Shown: positions 25,889 to 35,080, counted from the stretch's first letter. The stretch: DNA of 64,000 bases from an uncultured Myxococcales bacterium (GCA_937949945.1 CALFEQ010000097.1:1-64000), one strand, 5' to 3'. The notes: generated from the sequence alone by a model not told the origin. A program made the numbers and translations.

Positions 25889-27310
25889 ATGCGCACGAGC
25901 CTCGCGCGCCCCGTCTGGGTGCTCGTCGGCGGGATCCTCGGCGTCGCGCTCCTGACGACCGCGTGGTTCGTCGCGAGGACGATCGCCGTCCGCCTGCCGT
26001 ACTGGGGCGAGGCCGAGGTCGTCTTCGAGGCCTCGCGGATCCGCGACGGGTTGCCTCTGTTCGTCGACCCGATCGCCGGCGCGCGCGAGTACGGCGAGCC
26101 GCCGTCGCGCTTCTGGGTGACGTACCCGCCGCTCTGGTCGTGGGTCGTCTCCTTGCTTCCGAAGGACGTCGCCCTCGTCGGCGCGCGCGTGGCCTGCACG
26201 GCCGCCTGGTTCGGGACGCTCGGCGCGCTCGCGTGGAGCGGCCGGCGCGAGTCGCGCGTGGAGGCCGGCGCGGCGGCCGTGTTCGTCGCGGGCATCTGGG
26301 TGCTCGCGAACTTCGCGATGGTGGGGCGCCCCGATTCCATCGCGTGCGCGCTCGCGGCATGGGGGCTCGCGCGGGCGATCCGCAAGGGCAGGGCCGACGT
26401 CGTCTCCACGGCGGCGCTCGTCCTCGCGCCGTGGGTGAAGCCGACGATCCTCGGGCTCCCGCTCGGCGCGCTCGCGGGCGCGACCATCGCCGACCGCGCG
26501 TACGCACGGAGGACGCTCGCGACCGCGGCCGCCCTCGCCGTGGCGAGCACCGCTCTCGCGTGGCTCGCGTCCGGCGGAGCGCTCTTCGCTCACGTCGTGT
26601 CGTCGAACGCGCAGCCGCTGTCGCTCGAGGCGTGGCTCGATCAGGTCCCGGCGCGCGCGCCGTTCTTCCTCCCGCTCTTCGCGTGGGCGTGGTGGGTCGG
26701 CTGGCGCGATCGCGCGAGCCCGGGCGTCCGCATCGGGCTCGGGGCGCTCGCGGGCGCGGTCGTCTGGACGCTCTTCGCGCTCGCGAAGACGGGCAGCTCG
26801 TCGAACTACTGGATGGAGCCGTGCATCGCCGCCGTCGCGCTGCTCGCGGGCTCGGCGCCGGGGCCGCTGCGGTTCGGACGCGGCCGCGTCGAGCACGCGC
26901 TCGCCGTCCTCTTCGCCGTCGCGTGGGCGGACACGGCCTCGATCCGCGCGGCGATCGAGCACGTGCGGACCGAGCGGGCCGATGCGAGCTTCGTCGCGGA
27001 GGCGCGCGCGCGGTGCGGAGCTGGGCCCGAGGACGTCGTCGCGGCCGACGAGGCGGGCATCGAGCTCGCGCTCGACGGCCGCATCCTCGTCCCGACGTAC
27101 CAGGCGGTGCATCTCGTTCGACGCGCCGATGCTCGGAGCGACGCGCTCGCGGCGGCATGGCGCGAGGACCTCCGATCGCCGCGCACGCGTTGCTTCGTCG
27201 AGCGCAGCGGACAGCTCGATCTCGTCCCCGAGGTGAAGCGCGTCCTCGTCGAAGACTACGAGGTCGTGGCCTCGACGCCCGACGGCATGAAGCTCTGGAA
27301 GAAGCGCTGA
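25889..27310 (+). CDS. ArnT/PMT-like GT-C membrane glycosyltransferase
   Basis: 473 residues. The first helix is followed by 'YWGEAEVVFEASRIRDGLPLFVDP', the GT39-like loop with acidic residues where family members bind a polyprenyl-phosphate sugar, then 'TYPPLWSW'. About ten membrane helices are followed by a ~110-residue soluble C-terminal domain. The ATG directly abuts the TGA of the upstream gene, so the two are translated from one message and may form a pair. It is convergent with the TonB-like gene, with no bases between the stop codons (27308-27310 and 27311-27313). Confidence 0.8.
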   Translation: MRTSLARPVWVLVGGILGVALLTTAWFVARTIAVRLPYWGEAEVVFEASRIRDGLPLFVDPIAGAREYGEPPSRFWVTYPPLWSWVVSLLPKDVALVGARVACTAAWFGTLGALAWSGRRESRVEAGAAAVFVAGIWVLANFAMVGRPDSIACALAAWGLARAIRKGRADVVSTAALVLAPWVKPTILGLPLGALAGATIADRAYARRTLATAAALAVASTALAWLASGGALFAHVVSSNAQPLSLEAWLDQVPARAPFFLPLFAWAWWVGWRDRASPGVRIGLGALAGAVVWTLFALAKTGSSSNYWMEPCIAAVALLAGSAPGPLRFGRGRVEHALAVLFAVAWADTASIRAAIEHVRTERADASFVAEARARCGAGPEDVVAADEAGIELALDGRILVPTYQAVHLVRRADARSDALAAAWREDLRSPRTRCFVERSGQLDLVPEVKRVLVEDYEVVASTPDGMKLWKKR

Positions 27311-28111
27311 CTACCGCACGCGGACGCGCAGATCGATCCGCCGGCCGATCGCGAGCGCGAAGAACGCGTTGCCCTCGGCGCCGGCGAAGCTGCCGCCGAT
27401 CGCGAACACGTCGCCGTGCAGGCCGTCGTGCACGGAGTCCGCGCTGACCGAGGCGCGCAGGTGCAGCCTCGTCGTCTTCGACTTGGCGACGAAGGGGCGT
27501 CCCTTCACGAGCGCGAGGGTCCGCCGGATGCCGCGCGCGAGCGCGGTGCTCGGGGCGCCGAGCACTTGCACGTCCGCGATGTGGCCCGACTCGTCGAGCG
27601 TGATGACGACGTCGGCCTCCCCCGCCGAGCCGAGCGGCGCGGTGCGCCAGACCGGATCGGCGCTCGCCGCCTGAGGGAAGCCGCGCGTGAAGGCGGTCGC
27701 GAGGTCGGCGGCCGATCGATCGCCGACGGCGCCATAGAGCCGGGCCTGTCCGCCCGTCGGCGTACCGTCGGCTCGGCCGGGGTCGGCCCGGCCCGCGGAC
27801 GGCCGGCCGGCGCGCGACGGGCGCTCGCCCGGCCTCGCGCGAGGCGGAGCCTGCGGTCGCGCGGGGGCGTCGCCGGGCTCCGCCGCGGCCGCGGCCGCGT
27901 TCTCGTCCGGCGAGGGCGAGGCGTTCGCCAGCGGGACGTCCTCGGTGTCGGGCGCGGGCAGCTCGAACGTCTCGCCCGCGAGCTGGGGCGAGGGATCCGC
28001 GAGCTCCTCGGCGGTCCGCCGCTCGGGCACCTCGGGCACGAGAAGCGCAGCGGCCACGGCGACATGGACGCCGAGCGAGAGCACGAAGGTGATGGCGAGG
28101 CTGCCGCGCAC
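27311..28111 (-). CDS. TonB-like protein with single N-terminal helix
   Basis: The GTG at 28111 (VRGSLAITFVLSLGVHVAVAAALLV) was chosen because the longer reading from 28291 would overlap malQ by about 70 bp. The product (266 residues) has one N-terminal transmembrane helix with the His found in TonB helices, a long Pro/Ala/Arg linker, and a C-terminal domain with 'ADVVITLDESGHIADVQVLG' and 'LALVKGRPFVAKSK', the pattern of TonB/TolA C-terminal domains. It would span the periplasm and transmit energy or contact an outer-membrane protein. No ExbB/ExbD or receptor adjoins it. Confidence 0.75.
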   Translation of the reverse strand: MRGSLAITFVLSLGVHVAVAAALLVPEVPERRTAEELADPSPQLAGETFELPAPDTEDVPLANASPSPDENAAAAAAEPGDAPARPQAPPRARPGERPSRAGRPSAGRADPGRADGTPTGGQARLYGAVGDRSAADLATAFTRGFPQAASADPVWRTAPLGSAGEADVVITLDESGHIADVQVLGAPSTALARGIRRTLALVKGRPFVAKSKTTRLHLRASVSADSVHDGLHGDVFAIGGSFAGAEGNAFFALAIGRRIDLRVRVR

Positions 28112-28162
28112 GACGGGATAGTGTGCACCAGCCGGGCGGAAGTTCCCGGGTCCGGTACGTGC

Positions 28163-28174
28163 CTCAGATCTGAG
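28163..28174. promoter_or_regulatory. 12-bp palindrome in the malQ/TonB-like divergent gap
   Basis: CTCAGATCTGAG is a perfect palindrome between the divergent TonB-like gene (start 28111) and malQ (start 28221), 46 bp ahead of malQ. It differs only at its outer bases from TTCAGATCTGAA at 5792-5803. An operator is possible; no regulator is known. Confidence 0.35.
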
Positions 28175-28220
28175 TGACGGAATGCTTGCACGGGGACCGT
28201 CCGTGTGCGAAGGAGGCAGC

Positions 28221-29807
28221 GTGTCGATCCAGAGGCTCTCGGGGGTGACGATTCCGCTCTTCTCCGTGCGTACGCGCTCGGACTGGGGCATCGGTCAGAT
28301 CACGGACCTGCCGGCCTGCGCCGACCTCTTCCTGCGGGCGGGCCAGCGGCTCCTCCAAGTCCTGCCCGCGCACGAGCTGGCGGACGGCGAGACGAGCCCG
28401 TACGGCGCGCTGTCGGCCTTCGCCCTCGACCCGATCTACATCGACGTCGAGGCCGTGGCCGAGGTGGACCGCGACCTCGTGGACGGCGCGCTGGGCGAGG
28501 ACGGCAAGCGCGAGCTCGCGCGCGTGCGGTCGTCGAAGACCGTCGAGTACGCGGCGGTCCGAACGCTCAAGCGCCGCGTCCTCTCCGCCGCGTTCGATCG
28601 CTTCCGCGAGCGCGAGCTGTCACGCGAGACGAGCCGTGCGCGCGAGCTCTTCGACTTCGTCCGGCGCGAGAGCGGGTGGCTGCGCGATCACGCGCTCTAT
28701 GCCGCGCTGCGCGCCTCGCACGGCGGTTGGGGCTGGTCGACGTGGCCGGCGCCCGAGCGCGATCGCGCTCCGGAGGTGCTCGAGCTCGCCGCGTCGCCTC
28801 GTGACGACGGCGGTCTCGGCACGCGCGTGCTCGAGCAGATGTACCTCCAGTGGATCGCGCACGAGCAGTGGCGCGCCGCTCGGAGCGCCCTCCAGCGAGC
28901 CGGCGTCCTGCTCATGGGTGACATGCCGTTCATCGTGGGCAGCGAGAGCGCGGACGTGTGGGCGCACCGCGATCAGTTCCAGACGGGCGTCTCGCTCGGC
29001 GCCCCGCCGGACGACTTCTCCGCCGACGGCCAGAGCTGGGGCCTGCCGGCGTACGACTGGGCGGCGATGGACCGGAACGACCTCGCGTGGCTCCGCGCCC
29101 GCGCGGCCCACTCCGCGGAGCTGTTCGACCGGTTCCGCATCGATCACGTCGTCGGCTTCTTCCGCCAGTGGGTGAAGCCCGAGAACGGGTCGGGAGGCTC
29201 GCAGGGCCGCTTCGATCCCGAGAACGAGGCCGATCAGCGCGCGCGAGGCGAGAAGGTGCTGCGCGCGATGCTCGAGGCGGCCGGGCGCGGCGCCGTCATC
29301 GCGGAGGATCTCGGCGTCATCCCGCCGTTCGTGCGCGAGACGATGCAGCGCCTCGAGCTCCCGGGCTACAAGGTGCTGCCCTGGGAGCGGGACGAGAACT
29401 TCATGCCGCGCGACCCGCGGCAGTTCCCGGAGCTGTCGGTCAGCACGTGGAGCACCCACGACACCCTGCCGATCACGCAGTGGTGGTACGAGCTCGCCGA
29501 CTGGGAGCGCGAGCGGCTCGCCGCGCTCGACGGCATCCCCCTCGACCTCCCCGAGCCCGAGCGCGAGCTCGCGCTCTTCAAGCTGCTCTTCTCCTCGCGC
29601 TCCTCGCTGACGCTCCTCCTCGCGCAGGAGGTGCTCGGCGACAAGTCGCGCATCAACCTCCCGGGGACCGTCACGAACGCGAACTGGACGTGGCGCCTGC
29701 CGCGCCCGATCGAGGACCTGCGCGAGGATCCCGCCGTGAGGGAGCGGCTCGACGCCATCCGCCGCCTCGCCGCCGACGCGCGGCGGTTCTCGGACGATCA
29801 CCCGTGA
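28221..29807 (+). CDS. malQ: 4-alpha-glucanotransferase (amylomaltase)
   Basis: 528 residues from the GTG at 28221, which has AAGGAGG at 28210-28216. GH77 motifs are present: 'DMPFIVGSESADVWAH', the nucleophile in 'FRIDHVVGFF', the acid/base glutamate in 'IAEDLGVIPP' and the third carboxylate in 'WSTHDTLP'. MalQ transfers stretches of alpha-1,4-glucan between maltodextrins in the cytoplasm. With glgX 0.5 kb downstream it fits a glycogen/maltodextrin breakdown set. Confidence 0.95.
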   Translation: MSIQRLSGVTIPLFSVRTRSDWGIGQITDLPACADLFLRAGQRLLQVLPAHELADGETSPYGALSAFALDPIYIDVEAVAEVDRDLVDGALGEDGKRELARVRSSKTVEYAAVRTLKRRVLSAAFDRFRERELSRETSRARELFDFVRRESGWLRDHALYAALRASHGGWGWSTWPAPERDRAPEVLELAASPRDDGGLGTRVLEQMYLQWIAHEQWRAARSALQRAGVLLMGDMPFIVGSESADVWAHRDQFQTGVSLGAPPDDFSADGQSWGLPAYDWAAMDRNDLAWLRARAAHSAELFDRFRIDHVVGFFRQWVKPENGSGGSQGRFDPENEADQRARGEKVLRAMLEAAGRGAVIAEDLGVIPPFVRETMQRLELPGYKVLPWERDENFMPRDPRQFPELSVSTWSTHDTLPITQWWYELADWERERLAALDGIPLDLPEPERELALFKLLFSSRSSLTLLLAQEVLGDKSRINLPGTVTNANWTWRLPRPIEDLREDPAVRERLDAIRRLAADARRFSDDHP

Positions 29808-29835
29808 TCGAGGCGTCGGGACGACGGAGGAAGTC

Positions 29836-30108
29836 ATGACCGAGGTGAAGCTGATCAGCGAGGACGAGGCCCGCTTCACGCTCCGCGTGCGCGTCGAGGA
29901 GAAAGGGTCGGCGACGACCCACGAGGTCACGCTCGCGAAGAGCGACTTCGATCGCCTGGCGCGCAAGGGCGAGCAGCCCGAGGCCTTCGTCGAGCGCTGC
30001 TTTGCCTTCTTGCTCGAGCGAGAGCCGAAGGAGTCGATCCTGAGCCGCTTCGACGTGTCGGTCATCGGCCGCTACTTCCCGGAGTTCGAGCGGGAGATCA
30101 CGCGCTGA
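29836..30108 (+). CDS. Small conserved-looking cytoplasmic protein
   Basis: 90 residues preceded by GGAGGA at good spacing and lying 28 bp after malQ, so probably cotranscribed. It is charged and has no signal or membrane segment: a beta-rich first half ('MTEVKLISEDEARFTLRV') and a helical second half ('FVERCFAFLLEREPKESILSRF'). I do not recognise a function. Its place between malQ and glgX suggests, but does not show, a link to glucan metabolism. Confidence 0.7.
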   Translation: MTEVKLISEDEARFTLRVRVEEKGSATTHEVTLAKSDFDRLARKGEQPEAFVERCFAFLLEREPKESILSRFDVSVIGRYFPEFEREITR

Positions 30109-30185
30109 TCGATGGGCGCTCCCTTGCCAACGACAGGGCAGCGCCGGTCCGCGCGCGTGAGCCAGGCGCGGCCAGCTCGACCCGC

Positions 30186-30251
30186 TGAGGACTGAGGACC
30201 GAGGACTGAGGACTTTTCTCTCGTGAGGCCTGAGGCCTGAGGCCCGAGGCC
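30186..30251. repeat. Double heptanucleotide repeat array (TGAGGAC)4 and (TGAGGCC)4
   Basis: Four TGAGGAC-type units (30186-30213; one reads CGAGGAC), a 10-bp spacer (TTTTCTCTCG) and four TGAGGCC-type units (30224-30251). It lies between the small protein and glgX. A homologous composite array in the opposite orientation, with a shorter but related spacer, is at 35027-35080. Confidence 0.95.
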
Positions 30252-30300
30252 TGACGTGCCCGCGACAACGGTCGCACGACCAGATAAGGTGTTCTCTTCG

Positions 30301-32514
30301 ATGGAGAGAGTCGTTCGGCCTGGTCGCCATGCACCGCTCGGCGCGACCTACGACGGACGGGGGGTCAACTTCGCGGTCTACTCCGAGCACGCCACGGGTA
30401 TGGAGCTCTGCCTCTTCGACGAGCAGGGCGTCGAGGAGCGGATCCCGCTCCTCGAGAAGACGATGCACGTCTGGCACGGTTACGTGCCGGGGCTGAGGCC
30501 GGGGCAGCGGTACGGCTTCCGAGCGCATGGGCCGTACGACCCTTCGCGCGGCCTCTACTTCAACCCGAACAAGCTGCTCGTCGATCCTTACGCGCGATCG
30601 ATCGAGGGCAAGATCGACTACAGGCAGCCCGTCTTCCCCTACGTGGGATCTCCCTTCCCCGGTTTCGCCGGCACGGAAGAGCCGCCGAACCTGCACGCCG
30701 CCGACGTGCGTGACAGCGCCCGCGGCGTCCCGAAGAGCGTCGTCGTCGACGATCGCTTCGACTGGGAGGACGATCGCCATCCGCAGGTTCCCTGGGCGGA
30801 CACGATCCTCTACGAGGCGCACGTGAAGGGGATGAGCCGGCTGCACCCCGGCGTGCCCGAGCACCTCCGCGGTACGTATCTCGGCTTCGCGAGCGATCCG
30901 ATCATCGAGCACCTCCAGAAGCTCGGCGTCACGACCGTGGAGCTGATGCCGATCCACGAGTCGATGAACGAGTGGTCCGTCGCGTCACGCGGCAAGGAGA
31001 ACTACTGGGGCTACTCCACGCTCGGGTACTTCGCGCCCGACCAGCGCTTCGCCGTCGAGCGCGGGAACCAGGTGAACGAGTTCAAGCAGATGGTGAAGCG
31101 CCTGCATCGAGCCGGCATCGAGGTCGTGCTCGACGTGGTCTACAACCACACGGGGGAGGGCGATCACCTGGGCCCGTCGGTCTCGCTCCGTGGGCTCGAC
31201 AACCCGACGTACTACCGGCTCCGTCCCGACGACCCGTCACGCTTCGAGGACTACACGGGCTGCGGGAACAGCCTCAACATGCTGCATCCCCAGACGCTGA
31301 AGCTGGTGATGGACAGCCTGCGCTACTGGGTGACGGAGATGCACGTCGACGGCTTCCGCTTCGACCTCGCGTCGACGCTCGCGCGAGAGCGGAGCGGCGC
31401 CGGCGTCGACAAGCTGAGCGCGTTCTTCGACATCGTCCATCAGGATCCGATCCTCTCGAACGTGAAGCTCATCGCCGAGCCCTGGGATCTCGGCCACGGC
31501 GGCTATCAGGTCGGCAACTTCCCCGTGCTCTGGACGGAGTGGAACGGCCGATACCGCGATACGGTCCGTCGCTTCTGGACCGGCGACAAGCACACGCTCG
31601 GCGAGATGGGCTATCGCCTCACCGGTTCCAGCGATCTCTACGAGGACGACGGGCGACGCCCGCACGCGAGCATCAACTTCGTCACCGCGCACGACGGGTT
31701 CACGCTGCGCGACCTCGTCACGTACGAGAAGAAGCGGAACCTCGACAACGGCGAGGACAACCGAGACGGTTGGGACGACAACCTGTCGTGGAACTGCGGG
31801 GTCGAAGGCCCGACCGACGATTTTTCCGTCAACCGGCTCCGCCTACGCCAGCAGCGCAACTTCTTCGTCACGCTGATGGTCTCGCAGGGCGTTCCGATGA
31901 TCACGGCGGGCGACGAGATGGGAAAGACGCAGGGCGGGAACAACAACGCCTTCGTCCAGGACAACCCCGTCTCGTGGCTGGACTGGAACCTCGACGAGGA
32001 GCGCGCGGCCTTCCTCGAGTTCTGTCGCGCGGTGGTCGCGTTCCGCAAACGCCATCCCGTGTTCCGCCGCCCGCGCTTCTTCCGCGGCGAGCGCGTCGCA
32101 GGCAGCGAGCTCCCGGACATCGCCTGGTTCCGCCCGGACGGCCGCGAGATGTCGACGGCCGACTGGGAGAGCCCGCATCGCGCGGCGATCGGCCTCCTGC
32201 TCGCGGGCGACGCCCTCGACTGGCGCGACGCGGAGGGCCAGCCGGTCGTCGACGACACCTTCCTCGTCCTGCTCAACGGCTCGCACGACGACGTCCGCTT
32301 CACCCTCCCTGGCTTCGAATGGGGAAGCCGCTGGGTGCTGCGCATCGACACCGCGCTCGACGCCTTCCTCTCGGGCCCCGCGGCGGAGCAGCTCGAGGAG
32401 ATCGAAGCGGGCGCGCGCGTCACGCTCGTCGCGCACAGCGCGCGGGTCTACAAGCGGCGCGCGCCCGGCCGCGGCTCGTGGCGCTCCGGCCGCTCGCAGC
32501 GACGTGGGTTCTGA
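30301..32514 (+). CDS. glgX: Glycogen debranching enzyme
   Basis: 737 residues from the ATG at 30301; a GTG at 30256 would start right after the repeat array and is less likely. An N-terminal CBM48-like domain ('PLGATYDGRGVNFAVYSEHA') precedes the GH13 barrel with nucleophile 'DGFRFDLAS', acid/base 'LIAEPWD' and third aspartate 'VTAHDGF'. GlgX cleaves alpha-1,6 branch points left on glycogen after phosphorolysis. The C-terminus ends in an Arg/Ser/Gly-rich stretch beyond the usual end. It ends at a strong hairpin (32555-32580). Confidence 0.95.
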   Translation: MERVVRPGRHAPLGATYDGRGVNFAVYSEHATGMELCLFDEQGVEERIPLLEKTMHVWHGYVPGLRPGQRYGFRAHGPYDPSRGLYFNPNKLLVDPYARSIEGKIDYRQPVFPYVGSPFPGFAGTEEPPNLHAADVRDSARGVPKSVVVDDRFDWEDDRHPQVPWADTILYEAHVKGMSRLHPGVPEHLRGTYLGFASDPIIEHLQKLGVTTVELMPIHESMNEWSVASRGKENYWGYSTLGYFAPDQRFAVERGNQVNEFKQMVKRLHRAGIEVVLDVVYNHTGEGDHLGPSVSLRGLDNPTYYRLRPDDPSRFEDYTGCGNSLNMLHPQTLKLVMDSLRYWVTEMHVDGFRFDLASTLARERSGAGVDKLSAFFDIVHQDPILSNVKLIAEPWDLGHGGYQVGNFPVLWTEWNGRYRDTVRRFWTGDKHTLGEMGYRLTGSSDLYEDDGRRPHASINFVTAHDGFTLRDLVTYEKKRNLDNGEDNRDGWDDNLSWNCGVEGPTDDFSVNRLRLRQQRNFFVTLMVSQGVPMITAGDEMGKTQGGNNNAFVQDNPVSWLDWNLDEERAAFLEFCRAVVAFRKRHPVFRRPRFFRGERVAGSELPDIAWFRPDGREMSTADWESPHRAAIGLLLAGDALDWRDAEGQPVVDDTFLVLLNGSHDDVRFTLPGFEWGSRWVLRIDTALDAFLSGPAAEQLEEIEAGARVTLVAHSARVYKRRAPGRGSWRSGRSQRRGF

Positions 32515-32554
32515 ACGAGCCCGCTCCTCGATCGGAGTCGCGCTCGTCTCGCGT

Positions 32555-32580
32555 GCGGGCTCGCGGCTTCGCGAGCCCGC
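32555..32580. terminator. Hairpin between convergent glgX and lipoprotein gene
   Basis: A perfect 10-bp stem, GCGGGCTCGC (32555-32564) and GCGAGCCCGC (32571-32580), with a 6-nt loop lies between the two stop codons. There is no T-run on either side, so it is a terminator of the GC-rich type at best; it may serve both strands. Confidence 0.55.
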
Positions 32581-32593
32581 CGCGCTCACTGGC

Positions 32594-33067
32594 TCACTGG
32601 CAAGCCGTCCAGGACTGCGACCACTCACCGATGCGCATGTAGCGCTTGCCCTCGTGGTCGCGGACGGTCGCGGCGTGGACCACGAGATCGCGCGAGTGGA
32701 TGTCGTCGGCGATGATCATCCCCTGGTAGCGCTCGGCCTCGACCTTGTGCTCGGTGACGTTTCCGCTCGGAGCGACGATGCGGAGCACGCCGGTGGCCGA
32801 CGACTTCTTCCAGTCGAGGTAGAGCTCGGCCTTCCCTTCCGGACCGTCGATCCGGCAAACGAGCTCGCCGGCCGGCCGCTCTTCCGCGATCGTAGGAGCC
32901 GCCTCCCCGTCGGACGGAGCGTTGGACGGCGCCTCCTTCGCGGTCACGTCGGCGGACGTGAGCACCGTCGACCCAGGCCGCGCGGGCGTACAAGCCGCCG
33001 TACCCGCTGCGACGGCGGCGGCGAACAGACAGGACACCCAGTGGAACGAAGACTTACGGCGCTGCAC
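32594..33067 (-). CDS. Uncharacterised lipoprotein
   Basis: 157 residues. The N-terminus is basic, then hydrophobic, ending in the lipobox-like 'GTAAC' (Cys26). A low-complexity linker of about 40 residues leads to a small beta-rich domain with two cysteines ('ELVCRIDG' and the C-terminal 'WTACQ'), which could form a disulfide. No family recognised. It is probably anchored in a membrane facing the periplasm. Between it and the metalloprotease gene upstream lie two heptamer arrays. Confidence 0.7.
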   Translation of the reverse strand: MQRRKSSFHWVSCLFAAAVAAGTAACTPARPGSTVLTSADVTAKEAPSNAPSDGEAAPTIAEERPAGELVCRIDGPEGKAELYLDWKKSSATGVLRIVAPSGNVTEHKVEAERYQGMIIADDIHSRDLVVHAATVRDHEGKRYMRIGEWSQSWTACQ

Positions 33068-33148
33068 GCCGCCGCTGTAGCACCGAATCGCACAAAGTCG
33101 AGGCCGCGGACGGCGTTTTCAGGGCTCGCCTCGGCTTCGGCCTCGGCA

Positions 33149-33162
33149 GTCCTCAGTCCTCA
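33149..33162. repeat. Heptamer repeat, two GTCCTCA units
   Basis: Two tandem GTCCTCA units, the reverse complement of TGAGGAC, in the upstream gap of the lipoprotein gene. It faces the array at 33358-33385 in inverted orientation across 195 bp. The sequence between the two arrays shows no gene that I can support. Confidence 0.85.
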
Positions 33163-33350
33163 GCCCGTCGTGGTGCTCGAGTGAGCCCACGCTCGGTGGC
33201 GGCGTCCACCAGGACGGAAAGTTCATGAAGCTTCGTGACTTCGCGACGCTGGACGCCATCGCCGTCATGCGACCACGCCGTCGAGGAAGAAGCGGCGGGC
33301 ACAGGAAGCGTGGCGTACCAGCCAGAGCCGAGGCTCGCGGCTCCGACCAA

Positions 33351-34697
33351 TCACTGCCGAGGACTGAGGACTGAGGACTGAAGCCTGCTGGCTGCCGTCA
33401 CCACGCGGACCGCCGCGCTCTCCTCCACCGTCCGTCCGGCGAGCGGCTTGGCGAGCGAGGCGAGCGCGTTCGGGAGGGCCTCGAACGAGACGTCGACGTC
33501 GTCGCCAGGGGAGGGCGCGTAGTAACCGCCGACCTCCTGCGTGATGTTGCCGATCGTCCCGCCCCACGTCACGCCGTGGCCGGCCTTCGGGCAGACGTTC
33601 GTACGGCAGTCGGTGGTGGCGAGGCGGTAGGTCGTCTTGAACAGGCCGCTTTCGATCACGGTCGACGTCGCGAGCACCTTCGCGCGCGCGTGACCGAGGG
33701 AGCGGATGCTCTCACGCGCCTCCGCGACGCCTTCCTTGCCGCCCGAGAGGCTGGGCACGAACGCGATGGTCGCCGCGGCGGAGGCGAGCACGAACGCGAG
33801 GCGAGCGCGGCGCTCGCTGCTCGCACGCATCATGAGGAACACCAGGAGGCCGAAGGTTGCGAGCATGGCCGCGTGCGAGGCCGTGGTCGACGGCTTCTTC
33901 GGCGCGACGGTGGCGGCTTCGCAGCCGTTGCCTCGAGCCTCGATCTCCGTGCCGTAGAGCTCCGCGAGGCCGGCGATGTCGTCCGAGCTCGGCTCGCGGA
34001 TCGACGGGTCGTTCGGCGCCGAGTAGCGATACATGAGGGCGTCCCTGCGCCCCATCTCGTCGTTCAAGCCGAGCGAGTGACCGATCTCGTGGGCGATGAC
34101 GTGGTGCAAATCGTAGACGGCGTCGTCGGATCCCGGCGTGACCTCCTCGTCGTGCATCACGCCGTCGGTGTTCGAGATATGCGTCAGCGTCTCGCGCTCG
34201 AAGGCCTCGCTCGGCGCTTGGAGGACCTCGAACTTGTACCTGCCGTTGAAGATGACGTCCGCGTCGAGGATGCGGCCGGACGTGTTGTCGTAGGTGAGGA
34301 CGGTGATGGCGAGCGCGCGACCGGCGGGGGCGTAGCCGCGCTTCATGAAGAAGACGCCGTTCTTCCGATCGAAGCCGGGCGCCTTCGGCGCTTCCGTGGC
34401 GTCGCTCGCGACGGCGAGCTCCGGCGCACCGACCGCCCCGCTCCACGACTGCATGGCGGCGACGGCCGCGTCGATGGCGCCCGTGACGTGGCGATCGAGA
34501 GAGCGATCGATCGAGTACTCGACCAGCCGTTCCTCCCAGTGCACGAGATCGCCACGCGACGTTCGCTTGATCGCGTACGCATCGGCGTCGCCCGTGCTCG
34601 CGAGGAGAGTAAAGAGACCTGCTACGGCAGCGAGCGCGCCCCGGAGGATCCGGTTGCGTGCGCTGCGGCTCGAGTCGAGGGTGCAGGCAGGGGCCAC
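33351..34697 (-). CDS. Secreted matrixin-like metalloprotease with membrane helix
   Basis: 448 residues from the GTG at 34697. A basic N-terminus and hydrophobic stretch (~20-36) form a signal. The zinc site is HEIGHSLGLND (203-213), HExxHxxGxxD, with Asp in place of the third His of most matrixins, followed by the Met-turn 'ALMYRYS' (Met222). After the protease comes a membrane helix (~275-291), a second hydrophobic stretch and a ~130-residue region of unknown type. The last eight residues (SSVLSPRQ) come from the heptamer array at 33358-33385, so the original C-terminus has probably been replaced by repeat sequence. Extracytoplasmic protein cleavage is inferred. Confidence 0.85.
   Translation of the reverse strand: MAPACTLDSSRSARNRILRGALAAVAGLFTLLASTGDADAYAIKRTSRGDLVHWEERLVEYSIDRSLDRHVTGAIDAAVAAMQSWSGAVGAPELAVASDATEAPKAPGFDRKNGVFFMKRGYAPAGRALAITVLTYDNTSGRILDADVIFNGRYKFEVLQAPSEAFERETLTHISNTDGVMHDEEVTPGSDDAVYDLHHVIAHEIGHSLGLNDEMGRRDALMYRYSAPNDPSIREPSSDDIAGLAELYGTEIEARGNGCEAATVAPKKPSTTASHAAMLATFGLLVFLMMRASSERRARLAFVLASAAATIAFVPSLSGGKEGVAEARESIRSLGHARAKVLATSTVIESGLFKTTYRLATTDCRTNVCPKAGHGVTWGGTIGNITQEVGGYYAPSPGDDVDVSFEALPNALASLAKPLAGRTVEESAAVRVVTAASRLQSSVLSPRQ
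33358..33385. repeat. Heptamer repeat array overlapping the metalloprotease 3' end
   Basis: Four units: CGAGGAC, TGAGGAC, TGAGGAC, TGAAGCC. It overlaps the coding end of the metalloprotease, which reads through it on the minus strand. It is the inverted partner of 33149-33162. Confidence 0.9.
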
Positions 34698-35026
34698 ATA
34701 GCCTTGATAAACGACTCACGCTGTCTCTTTAGAGTTTTCGCATCGTCATCCGAAAATGAGTGTCAGCCTGTAACGCGCCGTCCGCGCACGCACCACGGCA
34801 CCGGCGCGGAGATCACCGTGCACGCGCGTGTGAGTCGCAATCGCGTCTCAGTCGCTCTTGTGACGTCGCGCGATCGGCGGTTTTCTCGGGCAATTCGCGA
34901 TGGCGACGGGGGCGCACACGCTCCGTGCGTGAAGGGAGGTGTTCGGCGCTCGTGGCATGCCGACCTTCACCTGCAGTCGCGGTGGGTGAATCGGATTCCT
35001 CACGAAGAACCGAGATTCGAAATCAA

Positions 35027-35080
35027 GGCCTCAGGCCTCGGGCCTCGGGCCTCGAGAGAGTCCTCAGTCCTCAGTCCTCA
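35027..35080. repeat. Double heptanucleotide array (GGCCTCR)4 and (GTCCTCA)3
   Basis: Four GGCCTCA/G units (35027-35054), a 5-bp spacer (AGAGA) and three GTCCTCA units (35060-35080). Read on the other strand this is the same composite as 30186-30251, with a shortened spacer. It pairs in inverted orientation with 35340-35353. Confidence 0.95.

Noticed and set aside
24064..27447. An 1127-codon open frame on the plus strand, and one of 1069 codons on the minus strand at 23903-27112
   Set aside because: Both cover the two GT-C membrane genes in other frames. Their products are Arg/Ala/Pro/Asp-rich with no domain, as expected from stop-free alternative frames in very GC-rich DNA.
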